From Rubrivivax sp. (GTDB taxonomy: Bacteria > Pseudomonadota > Gammaproteobacteria > Burkholderiales > Burkholderiaceae_C), in assembly GCA_024641945.1 (NCBI GenBank), contig JAHECD010000033.1:1-39983 (forward strand): a stretch of DNA of 39,983 nt, read 5' to 3'. Shown here in pieces: positions 8,509 through 17,011 of this stretch (position 1 is its first letter; every line of letters begins with the position of its first letter). The notes under the pieces are model-generated. The model saw only the letters and a list, made by a program, of their open reading frames with translations, made no database searches and was not told the origin of the DNA. A program made the position numbers and the translations under genes.

Positions 8509-9951
8509 TTGGGCTTCCTGATCACATTGCTGCTGTCGGTCGTATTCGGGGCCCTCGGGGTGCTGCGACCGAAGGTCGCCGTGTACCTGCTGCTCGCGCT
8601 GTTCGTACTCTTCGACGAACTCGGGCCCGGATTCACCACCTATACCGGCTCCTTCGTCTTCAATGCCGAATTCGTCGGTTTCGCTGGTTTCCGGCTGGTG
8701 GAGATCATTACCGTCTCCGCCTACATTCCAATCCTGATGATGGCCCGGGGACGAGAGGTTGCCGCAGCCGTTTTCGGCGCCGAGCGCTGGATGTTCTGGC
8801 TGTTCGCGTCACTGATCGCCGCGCTCACGTTGGTCGAGTTCCTGAGCGCGGGAACGCTGACCGTCTCGAACTGGCGCCTGATCCTCACGGGCGCCATGCA
8901 GTTCCACATGGTCGTACTGCTCTTCCGGAACGAAGACGACGTCAAGTCGCTCGTCAAGATTGCCTTGATCCTGCTGACGGTCAAATCGGCATACGGGCTC
9001 GCCATGTGGGCTGCCGGGTTCGGCACCATGTCGCCGCGGGGTCGTCTCCCCTTCTTCTGGGACAGTCGACAGGTGGAGGCCTTTGCGCTCGGCATGGTCA
9101 TCCTGACGGGCTACCTGATCAACTTCAAGACGATCGATCCGAAGCATCGGATCCTGCCGGCTTTCTGGGCGGCGATCATGTGGATCATCCTGCTGGCGGC
9201 CGTCATGGGCTCGATCCGTCGTACTGTCTGGGTTTCGACGATGGTGTCTGCCTTCCTGGTGCTCGTGATGTCTCGTCGAACGACCGCTCTGCACTACCTG
9301 GCGGTGGTCGGAATCGTCTCGACGGTGGTCGCCGGGTTGCTCCTTGCGCCGGGGCTGGACACTTTCCGCGGCCATATGGCGCAGTACGTCGAGAGCATGA
9401 ACCTGTTCGACGACTATCAGCGGAGCAGCAACATCGACAACGATGTCCACGTGGACAACGTTCAGAAGTATTCGCAAATGATCATGGAGAACCCAGACAT
9501 CCTTGCGTTCGGTACTTTCGGGCCGTCAGGCTTGACCTACGAGTCCGTGCTCAGGCGCGAATACAGTGGCATCTACCCGCTGGGCATGGCGCACAACGGA
9601 CTGCTGCGGACGACGCTGTTCTTCGGCATCATCGGACTGCTGATCTACATTGCCTTTCACATGGCTACGGCAGCCCGGTTCTGGCGCATCTATAGGAACG
9701 CGGCAGACGACCACACGCTGACTCACGTGGCAGTGGCCAGTGCCATCACGTTGCTGGTGTCCTTCGCGGCCGCACTGCTTTTCGTCCCCCCGTTCTGGAC
9801 GTCGAGCAAGGGCCTGTACTACACGTTCCTCGAAGTATTCCTGGTGGGCATCACCGCCAGTCTGCTGGCGCGCAGCCGGAGTCGACCGTCCGCCGCTACC
9901 GCGGCGTCTGGAATGCGGCCTGAGGTGAGCCGAGGGCGAGCTACCGCATGA
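8509..9951 (+). CDS. O-antigen ligase/Wzy-type polymerase membrane protein
   Basis: This 480-residue protein has about 10-12 membrane helices and one long hydrophilic loop (about 285-365), the layout of the O-antigen ligase / Wzy polymerase family. The Arg-rich cytoplasmic turn GSIRRTVWVS and the motif GMAHNGLLRTTLFFG, with a His-Asn pair typical of this family, support it. The start is TTG, preceded by a good ribosome binding site (GAGGGG, about 5 bases upstream); the next internal Met lies about 80 residues in, so TTG is preferred. It is the only polymerase candidate in the window and probably joins repeat units in the periplasm. Sequence alone cannot separate polymerase from ligase. Confidence 0.8.
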   Translation: MGFLITLLLSVVFGALGVLRPKVAVYLLLALFVLFDELGPGFTTYTGSFVFNAEFVGFAGFRLVEIITVSAYIPILMMARGREVAAAVFGAERWMFWLFASLIAALTLVEFLSAGTLTVSNWRLILTGAMQFHMVVLLFRNEDDVKSLVKIALILLTVKSAYGLAMWAAGFGTMSPRGRLPFFWDSRQVEAFALGMVILTGYLINFKTIDPKHRILPAFWAAIMWIILLAAVMGSIRRTVWVSTMVSAFLVLVMSRRTTALHYLAVVGIVSTVVAGLLLAPGLDTFRGHMAQYVESMNLFDDYQRSSNIDNDVHVDNVQKYSQMIMENPDILAFGTFGPSGLTYESVLRREYSGIYPLGMAHNGLLRTTLFFGIIGLLIYIAFHMATAARFWRIYRNAADDHTLTHVAVASAITLLVSFAAALLFVPPFWTSSKGLYYTFLEVFLVGITASLLARSRSRPSAATAASGMRPEVSRGRATA

Positions 9952-10052
9952 AAAAGAGTCTGAACCCGTCAGTACCGTACGCAGTCTGCATCGGCAGTGC
10001 GCGGGATCGCGTCGAAGTCACCATCGCAGGCGGGATCGCGGCATGGCACTGA
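9948..10052 (+). CDS. Possible 34-residue mini-ORF coupling polymerase and GT2 genes
   Basis: The ATG overlaps the polymerase stop (ATGA), and the frame runs through the 91-base gap to a TGA 10 bases inside the next gene. A purine-rich stretch (GAGGGCGAG) lies 7 bases upstream. The peptide begins with Met-Lys-Lys and ends with His; no homology is recognised. It may be a real small protein or a translation-coupling leader. A chance frame cannot be excluded. Confidence 0.3.
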   Translation: MKKSLNPSVPYAVCIGSARDRVEVTIAGGIAAWH

Positions 10053-10861
10053 CCGTTTCCATCGTCACGCCGTCGTACAACCAGGGGCGCTTCATCAAGG
10101 CCACGATCGACAGCGTGCTGAGCCAGCACGGGGCCAAGATCGAATATTTCGTCATGGACGGTGGGTCCAAGGATGAGACGGTGGACGTACTCAAGTCCTA
10201 TGGCGATCGCATCCAGTGGGTCTCGGAGAAGGACAAGGGCCAGACCGATGCGATCAACAAAGGCCTTCGCAGGGCCACTGGCGACATCGTCGCGTATCTC
10301 AATTCCGATGACGTTTACCTTCCTGGCGCCATCGCGCGGGCCATCGAAGTCTTCGAGCGCCGCCCCGACGTCGATTTCGTCTACGGCGATTTTCACGCGA
10401 TCGACGAGAAGGGCGCCATCATCGATCGTGTCATGACGATCCCTTACGACCCGGAAATCCTGCTCTACGACGCCAATTACATCTGTCAACCGGCATCGTT
10501 CTATCGTCGCAGCCTGCTCGACAAGATCGGCCTCTTCGACGATTCGCTCCGGTTCCTGATGGACTACGAGTTCTTTCTTCGGGCTTCCAAGCGTGGCGTC
10601 GGTTTCGAGATGGTCCCGCATGCGATGGCGGCGATTCGCTTTCACGGGGACTGCAAGACGTTGAGCGACGGGGTGCACCCGTGGCAGGACGAGCGTCAAC
10701 GTGTCATTGCTGAATATGCGCGCCCGAAGGCACAGCGTCCGGGCGCGTTGAAGATCCTGCGCTGGATCTATCGAGCCAAGCGCTACGCACGGCTTATTGC
10801 TCGCGGGCGGCTCGACTTCGCGAATGTGCGCCTCTCGCGCCGCCTGCGCGAGATCGCCTGA
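10043..10861 (+). CDS. Glycosyltransferase family 2
   Basis: This 272-residue protein has the GT-A fold opening typical of GT2: VSIVTPSYNQGRFI, then GGSKDETVDVL, and the nucleotide/metal motif LNSDD at about residues 89-93. KGQTDAINKGLRRATGDIVAY is a strongly conserved stretch in WcaA-like enzymes (the key residues are the Thr-Asp-Ala-Ile-Asn run and Gly-Asp-Ile). There are no membrane helices, so it acts at the cytoplasmic face. Its stop overlaps the next start (TGATG). It adds one sugar of the repeat unit; donor and linkage are not readable. Confidence 0.9.
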   Translation: MALTVSIVTPSYNQGRFIKATIDSVLSQHGAKIEYFVMDGGSKDETVDVLKSYGDRIQWVSEKDKGQTDAINKGLRRATGDIVAYLNSDDVYLPGAIARAIEVFERRPDVDFVYGDFHAIDEKGAIIDRVMTIPYDPEILLYDANYICQPASFYRRSLLDKIGLFDDSLRFLMDYEFFLRASKRGVGFEMVPHAMAAIRFHGDCKTLSDGVHPWQDERQRVIAEYARPKAQRPGALKILRWIYRAKRYARLIARGRLDFANVRLSRRLREIA

Positions 10862-11439
10862 TGTTCGCGTACTTGGAGCGTGTACGGCACCACGAAGCGA
10901 TCAAAGGTGTCGTCAACCAGTGCGGATACTTCTATCTTGCGCTTTGGAATCACGTCTTTTCTCACGTTCCCCTGTATTGGTTCCGGCATATGGTCGTGCG
11001 TGCCCTGTACGGAATGCAGATGGGGCGGTCCAACCTCCACAGGGGGGTGTTCCTGCTGTCACCCTGGCGCATAAAGGTCGGGCACAACGTGAATATTCAG
11101 ATGAACTGCTTTCTCGACGGACGCGGCGATATCGTGATCGGCAACAATGTCGACCTGACGCCAGGGGTGCGCATCCTTACGGAGCAGCATGACGTCGACT
11201 CGCCGGATTACGATACCGTGAAGAAGGCGGTGGTCATCCACGACAATGTGGTGATTGGCTCCTGGGCTCTTGTACTGCCGGGCGTGGAGATTGGCGAGGG
11301 TGCGGTCATCGGCGCGGGGAGTGTCGTGACCCGAAACGTGCCGCCCTATGTCGTCGTGGCGGGCAATCCCGCGACTGTCAAGCGGGAGCGAAACCGCGCC
11401 ATCGCGTATCGGCTTGATTACCGCCGTCCCTTTCACTGA
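10861..11439 (+). CDS. Hexapeptide-repeat acyltransferase (WcaF/LbH type)
   Basis: This 192-residue protein has a left-handed beta-helix: repeated I/V-G-x-x-V hexapeptides from about 75 to 175, ending in EGAVIGAGSVVTRNVPPYVV and GNPA, the classical C-terminal signature of sugar O-acetyltransferases. The probable catalytic His lies in LTEQHDVDSP. It most likely puts an acetyl group on a sugar of the repeat unit. The deacetylase at 14933 could act on the same class of modification or on N-acetyl groups. Start and stop overlap both neighbours by one base. Confidence 0.88.
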   Translation: MFAYLERVRHHEAIKGVVNQCGYFYLALWNHVFSHVPLYWFRHMVVRALYGMQMGRSNLHRGVFLLSPWRIKVGHNVNIQMNCFLDGRGDIVIGNNVDLTPGVRILTEQHDVDSPDYDTVKKAVVIHDNVVIGSWALVLPGVEIGEGAVIGAGSVVTRNVPPYVVVAGNPATVKRERNRAIAYRLDYRRPFH

Positions 11440-12203
11440 TGACTCGCAAGCAGATCCTCAACATCAAGGTCGACGACCTCACGATGACCGAATTTCTCGA
11501 GCGGTTCACGTCGGGGATGCTCGTCACGCCCAACGCAGATCATCTCGTGATGCTCCAGGAGGACCGTCGCTTCTGGGACATATACCAGCGCGCGGAATTT
11601 GTCACCGTCGACAGCCAGATCGTCAAATGGGCCATGAACTTCCTTGGCATGCCGGTGAAGGCCCGTTTGTCCGGGTCCGACATCTTTCCGGCATTCTGTG
11701 AGTTCCACCGAGACAATCCCGCCGTGCGCATCTTTCTCCTTGGCGGGCGCGATGGCGTTGCCCAGCAAGCCGCGGAGCGCATCAATGCCCGTTTTGGGCG
11801 GCGCATCGTCGTCGGCCAATGCTCGCCTTCGATGAAGTTCGTCGAAGATGAACACGAGATCTCGACCATCATCGGCCAGATCGAAGCCTCTGGCGCCAAT
11901 GTGCTGGCGGTTGGGTTGGGGGCGCCCAAACAGGAACTCTGGATCGATACCCACCGCCATCGTCTGCCGTGCATCGACCGTTTCATGGCCATCGGCGCAA
12001 CGCTGGATTTCGAAGCTGGCGTGGTGCGGCGAGCGCTGCCCTGGATGAGTCGGTATGGCGTCGAATGGCTATTTCGGCTGCTTAGCGAGCCTCGGAGGCT
12101 GTGGCGGCGATATCTGCTGCGCGACCCGCTCTTCGTGGTCCTTGTCTTGCGGCAACGTTTCGGTCTGTATCGGAACCCTTTCGATGTCCCAGTGAACCGG
12201 TGA
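11439..12203 (+). CDS. WecG/TagA/CpsF family glycosyltransferase (GT26)
   Basis: This 254-residue protein shows the family motifs in order: TPNADHLVM (donor-binding start), FVTVDSQIVKWA, RLSGSDIFP, FLLGGRDGVA, VGLGAPKQELW and the C-terminal VVRRALPWMSRYGVEWLFRL with EPRRLWRRYL. Known members transfer ManNAc, ManNAcA or glucose to lipid-linked acceptors, often as the second sugar. The Arg-rich tail is thought to mediate membrane association. The start overlaps the acyltransferase stop (TGATG). The exact donor is not inferable. Confidence 0.92.
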   Translation: MTRKQILNIKVDDLTMTEFLERFTSGMLVTPNADHLVMLQEDRRFWDIYQRAEFVTVDSQIVKWAMNFLGMPVKARLSGSDIFPAFCEFHRDNPAVRIFLLGGRDGVAQQAAERINARFGRRIVVGQCSPSMKFVEDEHEISTIIGQIEASGANVLAVGLGAPKQELWIDTHRHRLPCIDRFMAIGATLDFEAGVVRRALPWMSRYGVEWLFRLLSEPRRLWRRYLLRDPLFVVLVLRQRFGLYRNPFDVPVNR

Positions 12204-12204
12204 C

Positions 12205-13188
12205 ATGCGCGTATTGCTCCTTGGCGATACCAGCGCCACCCTCGATGAAGGCGCCAAGAATGTCGCCAACTACCTGACCCGGTTTCTGGGCCAGCGGCAC
12301 GACGTATTGCAGATTCACCAGCGCGCCGTCGTGCGTCCCAAGGAATTGCTGCGGGCCATGAGGTTTCGGCCGCAGGTCGTCATGTCGGTGCAAGGACCCT
12401 CGGCGAAGACCATCGGTCTCCTGGCAGTCCTGCGTGCGGCCTGCGGGGGGCCGCGCATCCTTGCCATCGGTGCCCAGCCATCGACCGGGCGCGCATTGCA
12501 GCGCATATTGCGATGGCTTCCACCCGACTGCCTTTTTGCTCAGAGCACTCGCTGGATCGAACGATTCAAGCCCTCTGGCGTTGCCGTGCGGCGGCTTCCC
12601 AATGGCGTCAGCATCGCCAAGTTCCGCCCGGATCCCGATTCAGTGGCGCTGGAGTCCTTGCGTCAGGAACTTCGGCTGCCCGTCGGCCGCAAGCTGGCGC
12701 TGCATGTCGGGCCGCTGAACCGCAACCGCAATCACGAATTGCTGATCCGCTTGCAGACCGAGGGGGACTGGCAGGTGCTGGTCGTCGGATCGACGACGGC
12801 GCCATTCGTCCCCGAGGTCGAGAAGGCGCTCGTCGATGCGGGAGTCGTCGTCGCTCGCCGCTACTTCTCCGACATCAGCCTGGTCTACGGCTTGGCGGAC
12901 GCGTACGTGTTTCCGGTCGTCGACCCGCACGGCAGCATTGAATTCCCGCTGACGGTGCTGGAAGCGATGGCTTGCGATCGCCCGGTCGTCACGACCCGCT
13001 TCCTGGCGCTACCGGAGTATCTGGAGGAGGGGCCGGCACTGGCGTACTTCGACGGTTCCTTCGACGGACTCAAAGCGTCCCTGGCGCGTGTGCGGGGCGT
13101 GTCCGGTAACCGGCGCCGGGCCGAGGACTTCGCGTGGGAGCGAATCGTCGAATTGGTCGAATCCGAATTCTCCCGAGAAGAGGCGTGA
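12205..13188 (+). CDS. Glycosyltransferase, GT4-like
   Basis: This 327-residue GT-B protein has a short N-terminal domain and a donor-binding domain. LPNGVSIAKFRPD is the interdomain linker and HGSIEFPLTVLEAMACDRPVV carries the E-x7-E signature (Glu in SIEF and in VLEA), followed by VVTTRFLALPEYL. It should add another sugar to the repeat unit at the inner membrane. It begins one base after the GT26 stop. It is slightly short for GT4, with a compact acceptor domain. Confidence 0.82.
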   Translation: MRVLLLGDTSATLDEGAKNVANYLTRFLGQRHDVLQIHQRAVVRPKELLRAMRFRPQVVMSVQGPSAKTIGLLAVLRAACGGPRILAIGAQPSTGRALQRILRWLPPDCLFAQSTRWIERFKPSGVAVRRLPNGVSIAKFRPDPDSVALESLRQELRLPVGRKLALHVGPLNRNRNHELLIRLQTEGDWQVLVVGSTTAPFVPEVEKALVDAGVVVARRYFSDISLVYGLADAYVFPVVDPHGSIEFPLTVLEAMACDRPVVTTRFLALPEYLEEGPALAYFDGSFDGLKASLARVRGVSGNRRRAEDFAWERIVELVESEFSREEA

Positions 13189-13192
13189 CGGT

Positions 13193-13849
13193 ATGGGCAG
13201 GGTGATTGCATTGATGGGCATCGACGGCAGCGGAAAGAGCACGCTGAGCCGGTCGCTGCAGCAGGAACTCGAGCGCCTGGGTGTGCCCGCGGTAGCTCGC
13301 TGGGCCACGTTACGCCCATTCCTGATGCGGCCCGTCATCGCCGCCGCCAAATTCCTGCTGGTGCGAAAGGCCCCCAAGTCGGCCGACTACGAGGCCCATA
13401 TCGCCGCCAAGCGCTCGGGTATGAACAAGATGCGGTTCGCGCATTCAATCTACTTCCTGGTGATGACACTGGACTACCTGCCTCAGGCGTGGTGGAAGGT
13501 GGGCCTGCCGCGCTTGCTGGGAAAACACGTCATCTGCGACCGCTATTACCAGGACCTCGCACTGGACTTCGCGATCACGATCAATGGCGACCCTGCGCGA
13601 ATGATGAAGGCGCTTCACACGCTCGAGAAGTGGGTGCCGACGCCGGACCTGCATTACTTCGTTGCCGTCCCGCCCGCCGTGGCGCTCGCGCGCAAGGACG
13701 ACGTGCCGTCGATCGGCTATCTCGAAGAGCGCGACCGGTACTACCGCGCCATGGCCGTCTCGCTGGGCCTGCCCATATTGGATGGTCAGGCGCCAGTCGA
13801 AACCAATTGCGCGCGACTCCTGCGCGACCTGAATTTGCAACCTGTCTGA
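13193..13849 (+). CDS. P-loop kinase, thymidylate-kinase-like
   Basis: This 218-residue protein has an N-terminal P-loop (MGIDGSGKST, Lys15) and a Asp-Arg motif (VICDRYYQD) like that of thymidylate kinase. The rest differs from housekeeping Tmk: the expected nucleotide-base contacts are not obvious, and the context is a polysaccharide operon. Similar proteins are annotated as dTMP-kinase-like in surface polysaccharide loci. It may phosphorylate a sugar, a lipid precursor or a nucleotide. The ATG lies 4 bases after the preceding stop; longer frames exist upstream but would overlap the glycosyltransferase. Function is uncertain; the fold is well supported. Confidence 0.72.
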   Translation: MGRVIALMGIDGSGKSTLSRSLQQELERLGVPAVARWATLRPFLMRPVIAAAKFLLVRKAPKSADYEAHIAAKRSGMNKMRFAHSIYFLVMTLDYLPQAWWKVGLPRLLGKHVICDRYYQDLALDFAITINGDPARMMKALHTLEKWVPTPDLHYFVAVPPAVALARKDDVPSIGYLEERDRYYRAMAVSLGLPILDGQAPVETNCARLLRDLNLQPV

Positions 13850-13853
13850 CTCC

Positions 13854-14936
13854 ATGACCGACAACCCCACCCGCGCCCTCTTGCGCTACATCGGATCGCC
13901 GTTGCTGCCTGGCCGGCAGTTCGATGCGCCCGTCGAAGACGAGAAGCTCTTCAATGTCGCCTTCCGCAACAACATCGAGATGCTCTATTTCGAGGCGCTC
14001 GAGCGCGCCGGCAAGCTCGACAGCCTGCGCACGAAGCGTGACGAGATCAAGGCACGTCAGCTCGAGACCGTGAAGACCATCGTGCGCCTGTCGAGCACGT
14101 TGACCGCCGGGGGAATCGCCCACGCAGTCACCAAGACCCTGCGCCCGTACCCTGGAACGCCGAACGACATCGACTGCCTTTACCTGGGTGACCTGAAAGA
14201 TTACGAAAAGTCCGGTGAATACATGCTCGGGCAGCAGTACCGACTGACTGGTCCGAAAGACATGCAGTACGAGTTCTTCGACGAGCTCCAGGGTGGCGAG
14301 TTCTTCAAGGACAAGGCCGGAGGTCGCTTCTTCATCGACTTTTATCGCGAACTCGCTGCCGACCATATGCCGTACATGGATTCGGCGCTCTTGCGAGAGT
14401 TCGTCACGGACGCCCATGTGGAGGGTTACGACCAACCGGTGAAGGTTTTTCTGCCGGAAGCCGAGATGGTGGTTCTTGCGCTGCATTCCGTACTGATGCA
14501 TCGGATCGTGCCGCTCGAGGTCTTCTACACCTATGCCTTCTACATCCAGGCGATGGATGATGCCGGCCTGGACAAGGTCGTGGCCGTGAGCAAGGCGAGC
14601 CATGCCGGCCCAGGGATGTGCACCATCCTGTCCTTGATGGAAACGCTGCACCGCGACTGCTACGGTGAGGTTCCGGCCAAACTCGAATATCTGCTTCAGC
14701 GTATCGGACGCAGGGAGACCGAAGCGCGACAACTTCGCAGCACCGGGTTGAAGGCGCCCCACGTCGTCAACCTCTCGACGTTCGTCGTCACCGTGTTCAG
14801 CAAGATCCGTGGGGCTCGCGCGCGCCGCGGTTTCTTCAAGGAACTTGCACACATGCTCAATCCGGTCTTCGCGGTCGAGGTGCTGTACCACATGCTTTCG
14901 AAGAAATATATCGACAAGCATTCCGATCACGTATGA
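13854..14936 (+). CDS. Putative nucleotidyltransferase (NTP_transf_5-like)
   Basis: This 360-residue cytoplasmic protein has a central segment GGIAHAV (86-92) followed by TPNDIDCLYLGD (102-113), which matches the Gly-Gly/Lys-Gly loop plus Asp-x-Asp pattern of the NTP_transf_5 group of uncharacterised nucleotidyltransferases found in surface polysaccharide loci. The usual Lys before Gly is replaced by Gly. The remainder is mostly helical. It begins 4 bases after the kinase-like gene and overlaps the deacetylase (ATGA), so kinase, nucleotidyltransferase and deacetylase are probably made together. Substrate unknown. Confidence 0.6.
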   Translation: MTDNPTRALLRYIGSPLLPGRQFDAPVEDEKLFNVAFRNNIEMLYFEALERAGKLDSLRTKRDEIKARQLETVKTIVRLSSTLTAGGIAHAVTKTLRPYPGTPNDIDCLYLGDLKDYEKSGEYMLGQQYRLTGPKDMQYEFFDELQGGEFFKDKAGGRFFIDFYRELAADHMPYMDSALLREFVTDAHVEGYDQPVKVFLPEAEMVVLALHSVLMHRIVPLEVFYTYAFYIQAMDDAGLDKVVAVSKASHAGPGMCTILSLMETLHRDCYGEVPAKLEYLLQRIGRRETEARQLRSTGLKAPHVVNLSTFVVTVFSKIRGARARRGFFKELAHMLNPVFAVEVLYHMLSKKYIDKHSDHV

Positions 14937-15844
14937 GCCGCAAGCTCCTTCTGGCGGAGGCACTGTACCGAATGGGGGTCGTCCACATGGCGGCTGCCGT
15001 GCGGCGCCTGCTCGGACTGGGTGGCGCGATCTACCTCATGGGCCATCGTGTCCTGCCGGCCCAGGTGGCTTCCGGCGATGCGGTCGACCAGATGGCTTTG
15101 ATGTCCAGCCATGCCATCACGCCGGAAGAACTCGAGCGCAGGCTGGGGTTCGTCGAGCGCTGGATCATGCCGGCGGGGGACCCTGCGCACCTCTGCGCCG
15201 CGCCTTCACCCGGCCGGCGCTACTTCCTGACGTTCGATGACGGCTACCGCGACAACCTGTTGTACGCAGCGCCCGTGCTGGCTCGTCGCGGAGTGCGTGC
15301 CGTGATCTTCTTCGTCGCAGCGCTGCTGGAGAAGCCGGGCGCCAATCCTTGGTGGGATCGCTTCGGAGCCGACGCGCTGGTGGCCGAGCCCGCCATCGAT
15401 CGTGCGGCTCAGACATACGGTCGTCTGTGCACGACCACCAAGCAGCACACGCAGGGACTGACGGCTCAGGACCTGGTGGGCGACGGTGCGCGTCGCTACC
15501 TCGACGAACAGGAACTCCAGCAACTGCCTGAACAGTTCTACGCGGCCAATCACACACGCCTGCATGCCAACCTCGAGCGCCTGAGCGCAGCCGAGCAAGC
15601 CGACCATATTGCGGCAGGCGACGCCGCTGTGCGGCGCTGCCCCCGGTATCTTCCGCTGCTCGCTTATCCGTTTGGGTACTTCAACCGCGACACGCTGGAC
15701 TGGCTGCGTCGAGACGGTCGCTACAAGCTCGCCTTTGCCACGGGGAATGGTGTCGACGGGGACCCGCTGCGTCAGCGCCGGATCAACCTGAATGTGCCGT
15801 CGTTCAGCCTTTTCGCGGCCCAGTGTGCGGGCCTGATGAAATAG
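14933..15844 (+). CDS. Polysaccharide deacetylase family protein (CE4/NodB)
   Basis: This 303-residue protein has the NodB motif 1 FLTFDDGYRDN, with the Asp102-Asp103 pair (catalytic base and metal ligand), and metal-binding motif 2 NHTRLH (His207, His211). AYPFGYFNRDT is motif 3. An insertion with PWWDRF lies between motifs 1 and 2. CE4 enzymes remove N-acetyl (or O-acetyl) groups from glycans. No clear signal peptide is seen, so it may act on cytoplasmic lipid-linked intermediates. The start overlaps the previous stop (ATGA). Confidence 0.87.
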   Translation: MSRKLLLAEALYRMGVVHMAAAVRRLLGLGGAIYLMGHRVLPAQVASGDAVDQMALMSSHAITPEELERRLGFVERWIMPAGDPAHLCAAPSPGRRYFLTFDDGYRDNLLYAAPVLARRGVRAVIFFVAALLEKPGANPWWDRFGADALVAEPAIDRAAQTYGRLCTTTKQHTQGLTAQDLVGDGARRYLDEQELQQLPEQFYAANHTRLHANLERLSAAEQADHIAAGDAAVRRCPRYLPLLAYPFGYFNRDTLDWLRRDGRYKLAFATGNGVDGDPLRQRRINLNVPSFSLFAAQCAGLMK

Positions 15845-15855
15845 CGCTCACGCGG

Positions 15856-16929
15856 ATGATCGTCTTTGCCTTCAAGGAGATGCACTTCGGCGGGGGTGCG
15901 GAGAAGAACCTCATCGAGGTGGCGCTGCACGTGGCAGAACGGCATCCCGTGGGTTTCTACTTTTCAGGCGGCTACGTCGACCCGAAGGTGGCGGCAGCCG
16001 GTCCGGTCTTCCTGATGCCTGGGCGCGGGCGTGCATGGCTCGCCCCGCTGGACCTGCTGCATTTCGGCTGGATCGTATGGCGGCACCAGGTCCGCATCGT
16101 GCATGCGCACCACCGATATCCCGCATTCCTCGCCACGATCTTGCGCAAGGTGCTGCCGTTCCGGCTGCTTTCGACTGTCCACAACCGGTTTCCGAACCGC
16201 GCCAGGGCCAGCCTTTGGGGCGACCGCGCCCTGGCGGTCAGCGATGACATTGCAGACTGGTTGCGCAATGAATGTGGCATCCCCGGCGGACAGATACGTG
16301 TCGTCCACAACGGCATTGCAGACCCGCCGGTGAGCACCGCAGACCACATCCAAGAACTGCGACAGGAATGCGACGTACCCGACGGTGCCGCCGTCCTCTG
16401 CGCCGTTGGGCGATTGACGCTGCAGAAGAACTTTCCGCTCATGCTGGACGCGCTGGCTCAGGTGGGCGACAAGAACTGGTGCCTGCTGCTGGTCGGGGAC
16501 GGCGAAGAGCGGGACGCGCTTGTTCGGCAAGCGGATTCGCTCGGGATCGCAGAACGCGTGCGGTTCCTGGGCAAGCGCAACGATGTGCCGCGCATCATGC
16601 AGGCGTCAGATCTCATGGTGATGAGTTCCGCCTGGGAAGGGTTCCCTTACGTCGTCATCGAGGCGTTGGCCAATCGGCTTCCTGTCGTGTCGACCGACGT
16701 TGGCGGCGTGCGCGAGGCCGTCATCGACGACACGACCGGGCTGCTGGTTCCGCCCGGTGACAAGGGGCGGCTCGTGCAGGCCCTGGAGCGTGCGCTAAGC
16801 GACCACGCGTCGCGCGAGCGATGGGGCCACGCTGGGCGTGCGCTTTTCGAGCAGCGGTTCCGCATCGACGCGATGTTCGCCGCCATCGATTCCGAGGTCG
16901 ACGGATTGCTCAAGCAGCTGTCGAGGTAG
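15856..16929 (+). CDS. Glycosyltransferase, GT4 family
   Basis: This 357-residue GT-B enzyme opens with a Gly-rich loop (GGGAEKNLIEV) and ends with a donor domain: LCAVGRLTLQKNFPLMLDAL, then SSAWEGFPYVVIEALANRLP (the E-x7-E motif) and VSTDVGGVREAV. This is one of the clearest GT4 proteins in the locus. The ATG at 15856 gives the canonical start of the first beta strand; an alternative start 33 bases upstream would overlap the deacetylase. It is the last gene of the long + strand operon; a convergent gene ends 82 bases downstream. Confidence 0.92.
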   Translation: MIVFAFKEMHFGGGAEKNLIEVALHVAERHPVGFYFSGGYVDPKVAAAGPVFLMPGRGRAWLAPLDLLHFGWIVWRHQVRIVHAHHRYPAFLATILRKVLPFRLLSTVHNRFPNRARASLWGDRALAVSDDIADWLRNECGIPGGQIRVVHNGIADPPVSTADHIQELRQECDVPDGAAVLCAVGRLTLQKNFPLMLDALAQVGDKNWCLLLVGDGEERDALVRQADSLGIAERVRFLGKRNDVPRIMQASDLMVMSSAWEGFPYVVIEALANRLPVVSTDVGGVREAVIDDTTGLLVPPGDKGRLVQALERALSDHASRERWGHAGRALFEQRFRIDAMFAAIDSEVDGLLKQLSR

Positions 16930-17011
16930 ATGCGAGCGGCCTGCCCGAGACACCTCGCCACGATACGAGCAACCGCTAAGGGGCTGGCCTTCGCCATACC
17001 CCCCGCAAGGG

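Noticed and set aside
16930..17011. Possible bidirectional terminator between convergent genes
   Set aside because: Only a 4-bp stem (CGAG-ACAC-CTCG) and no T-run on either strand.
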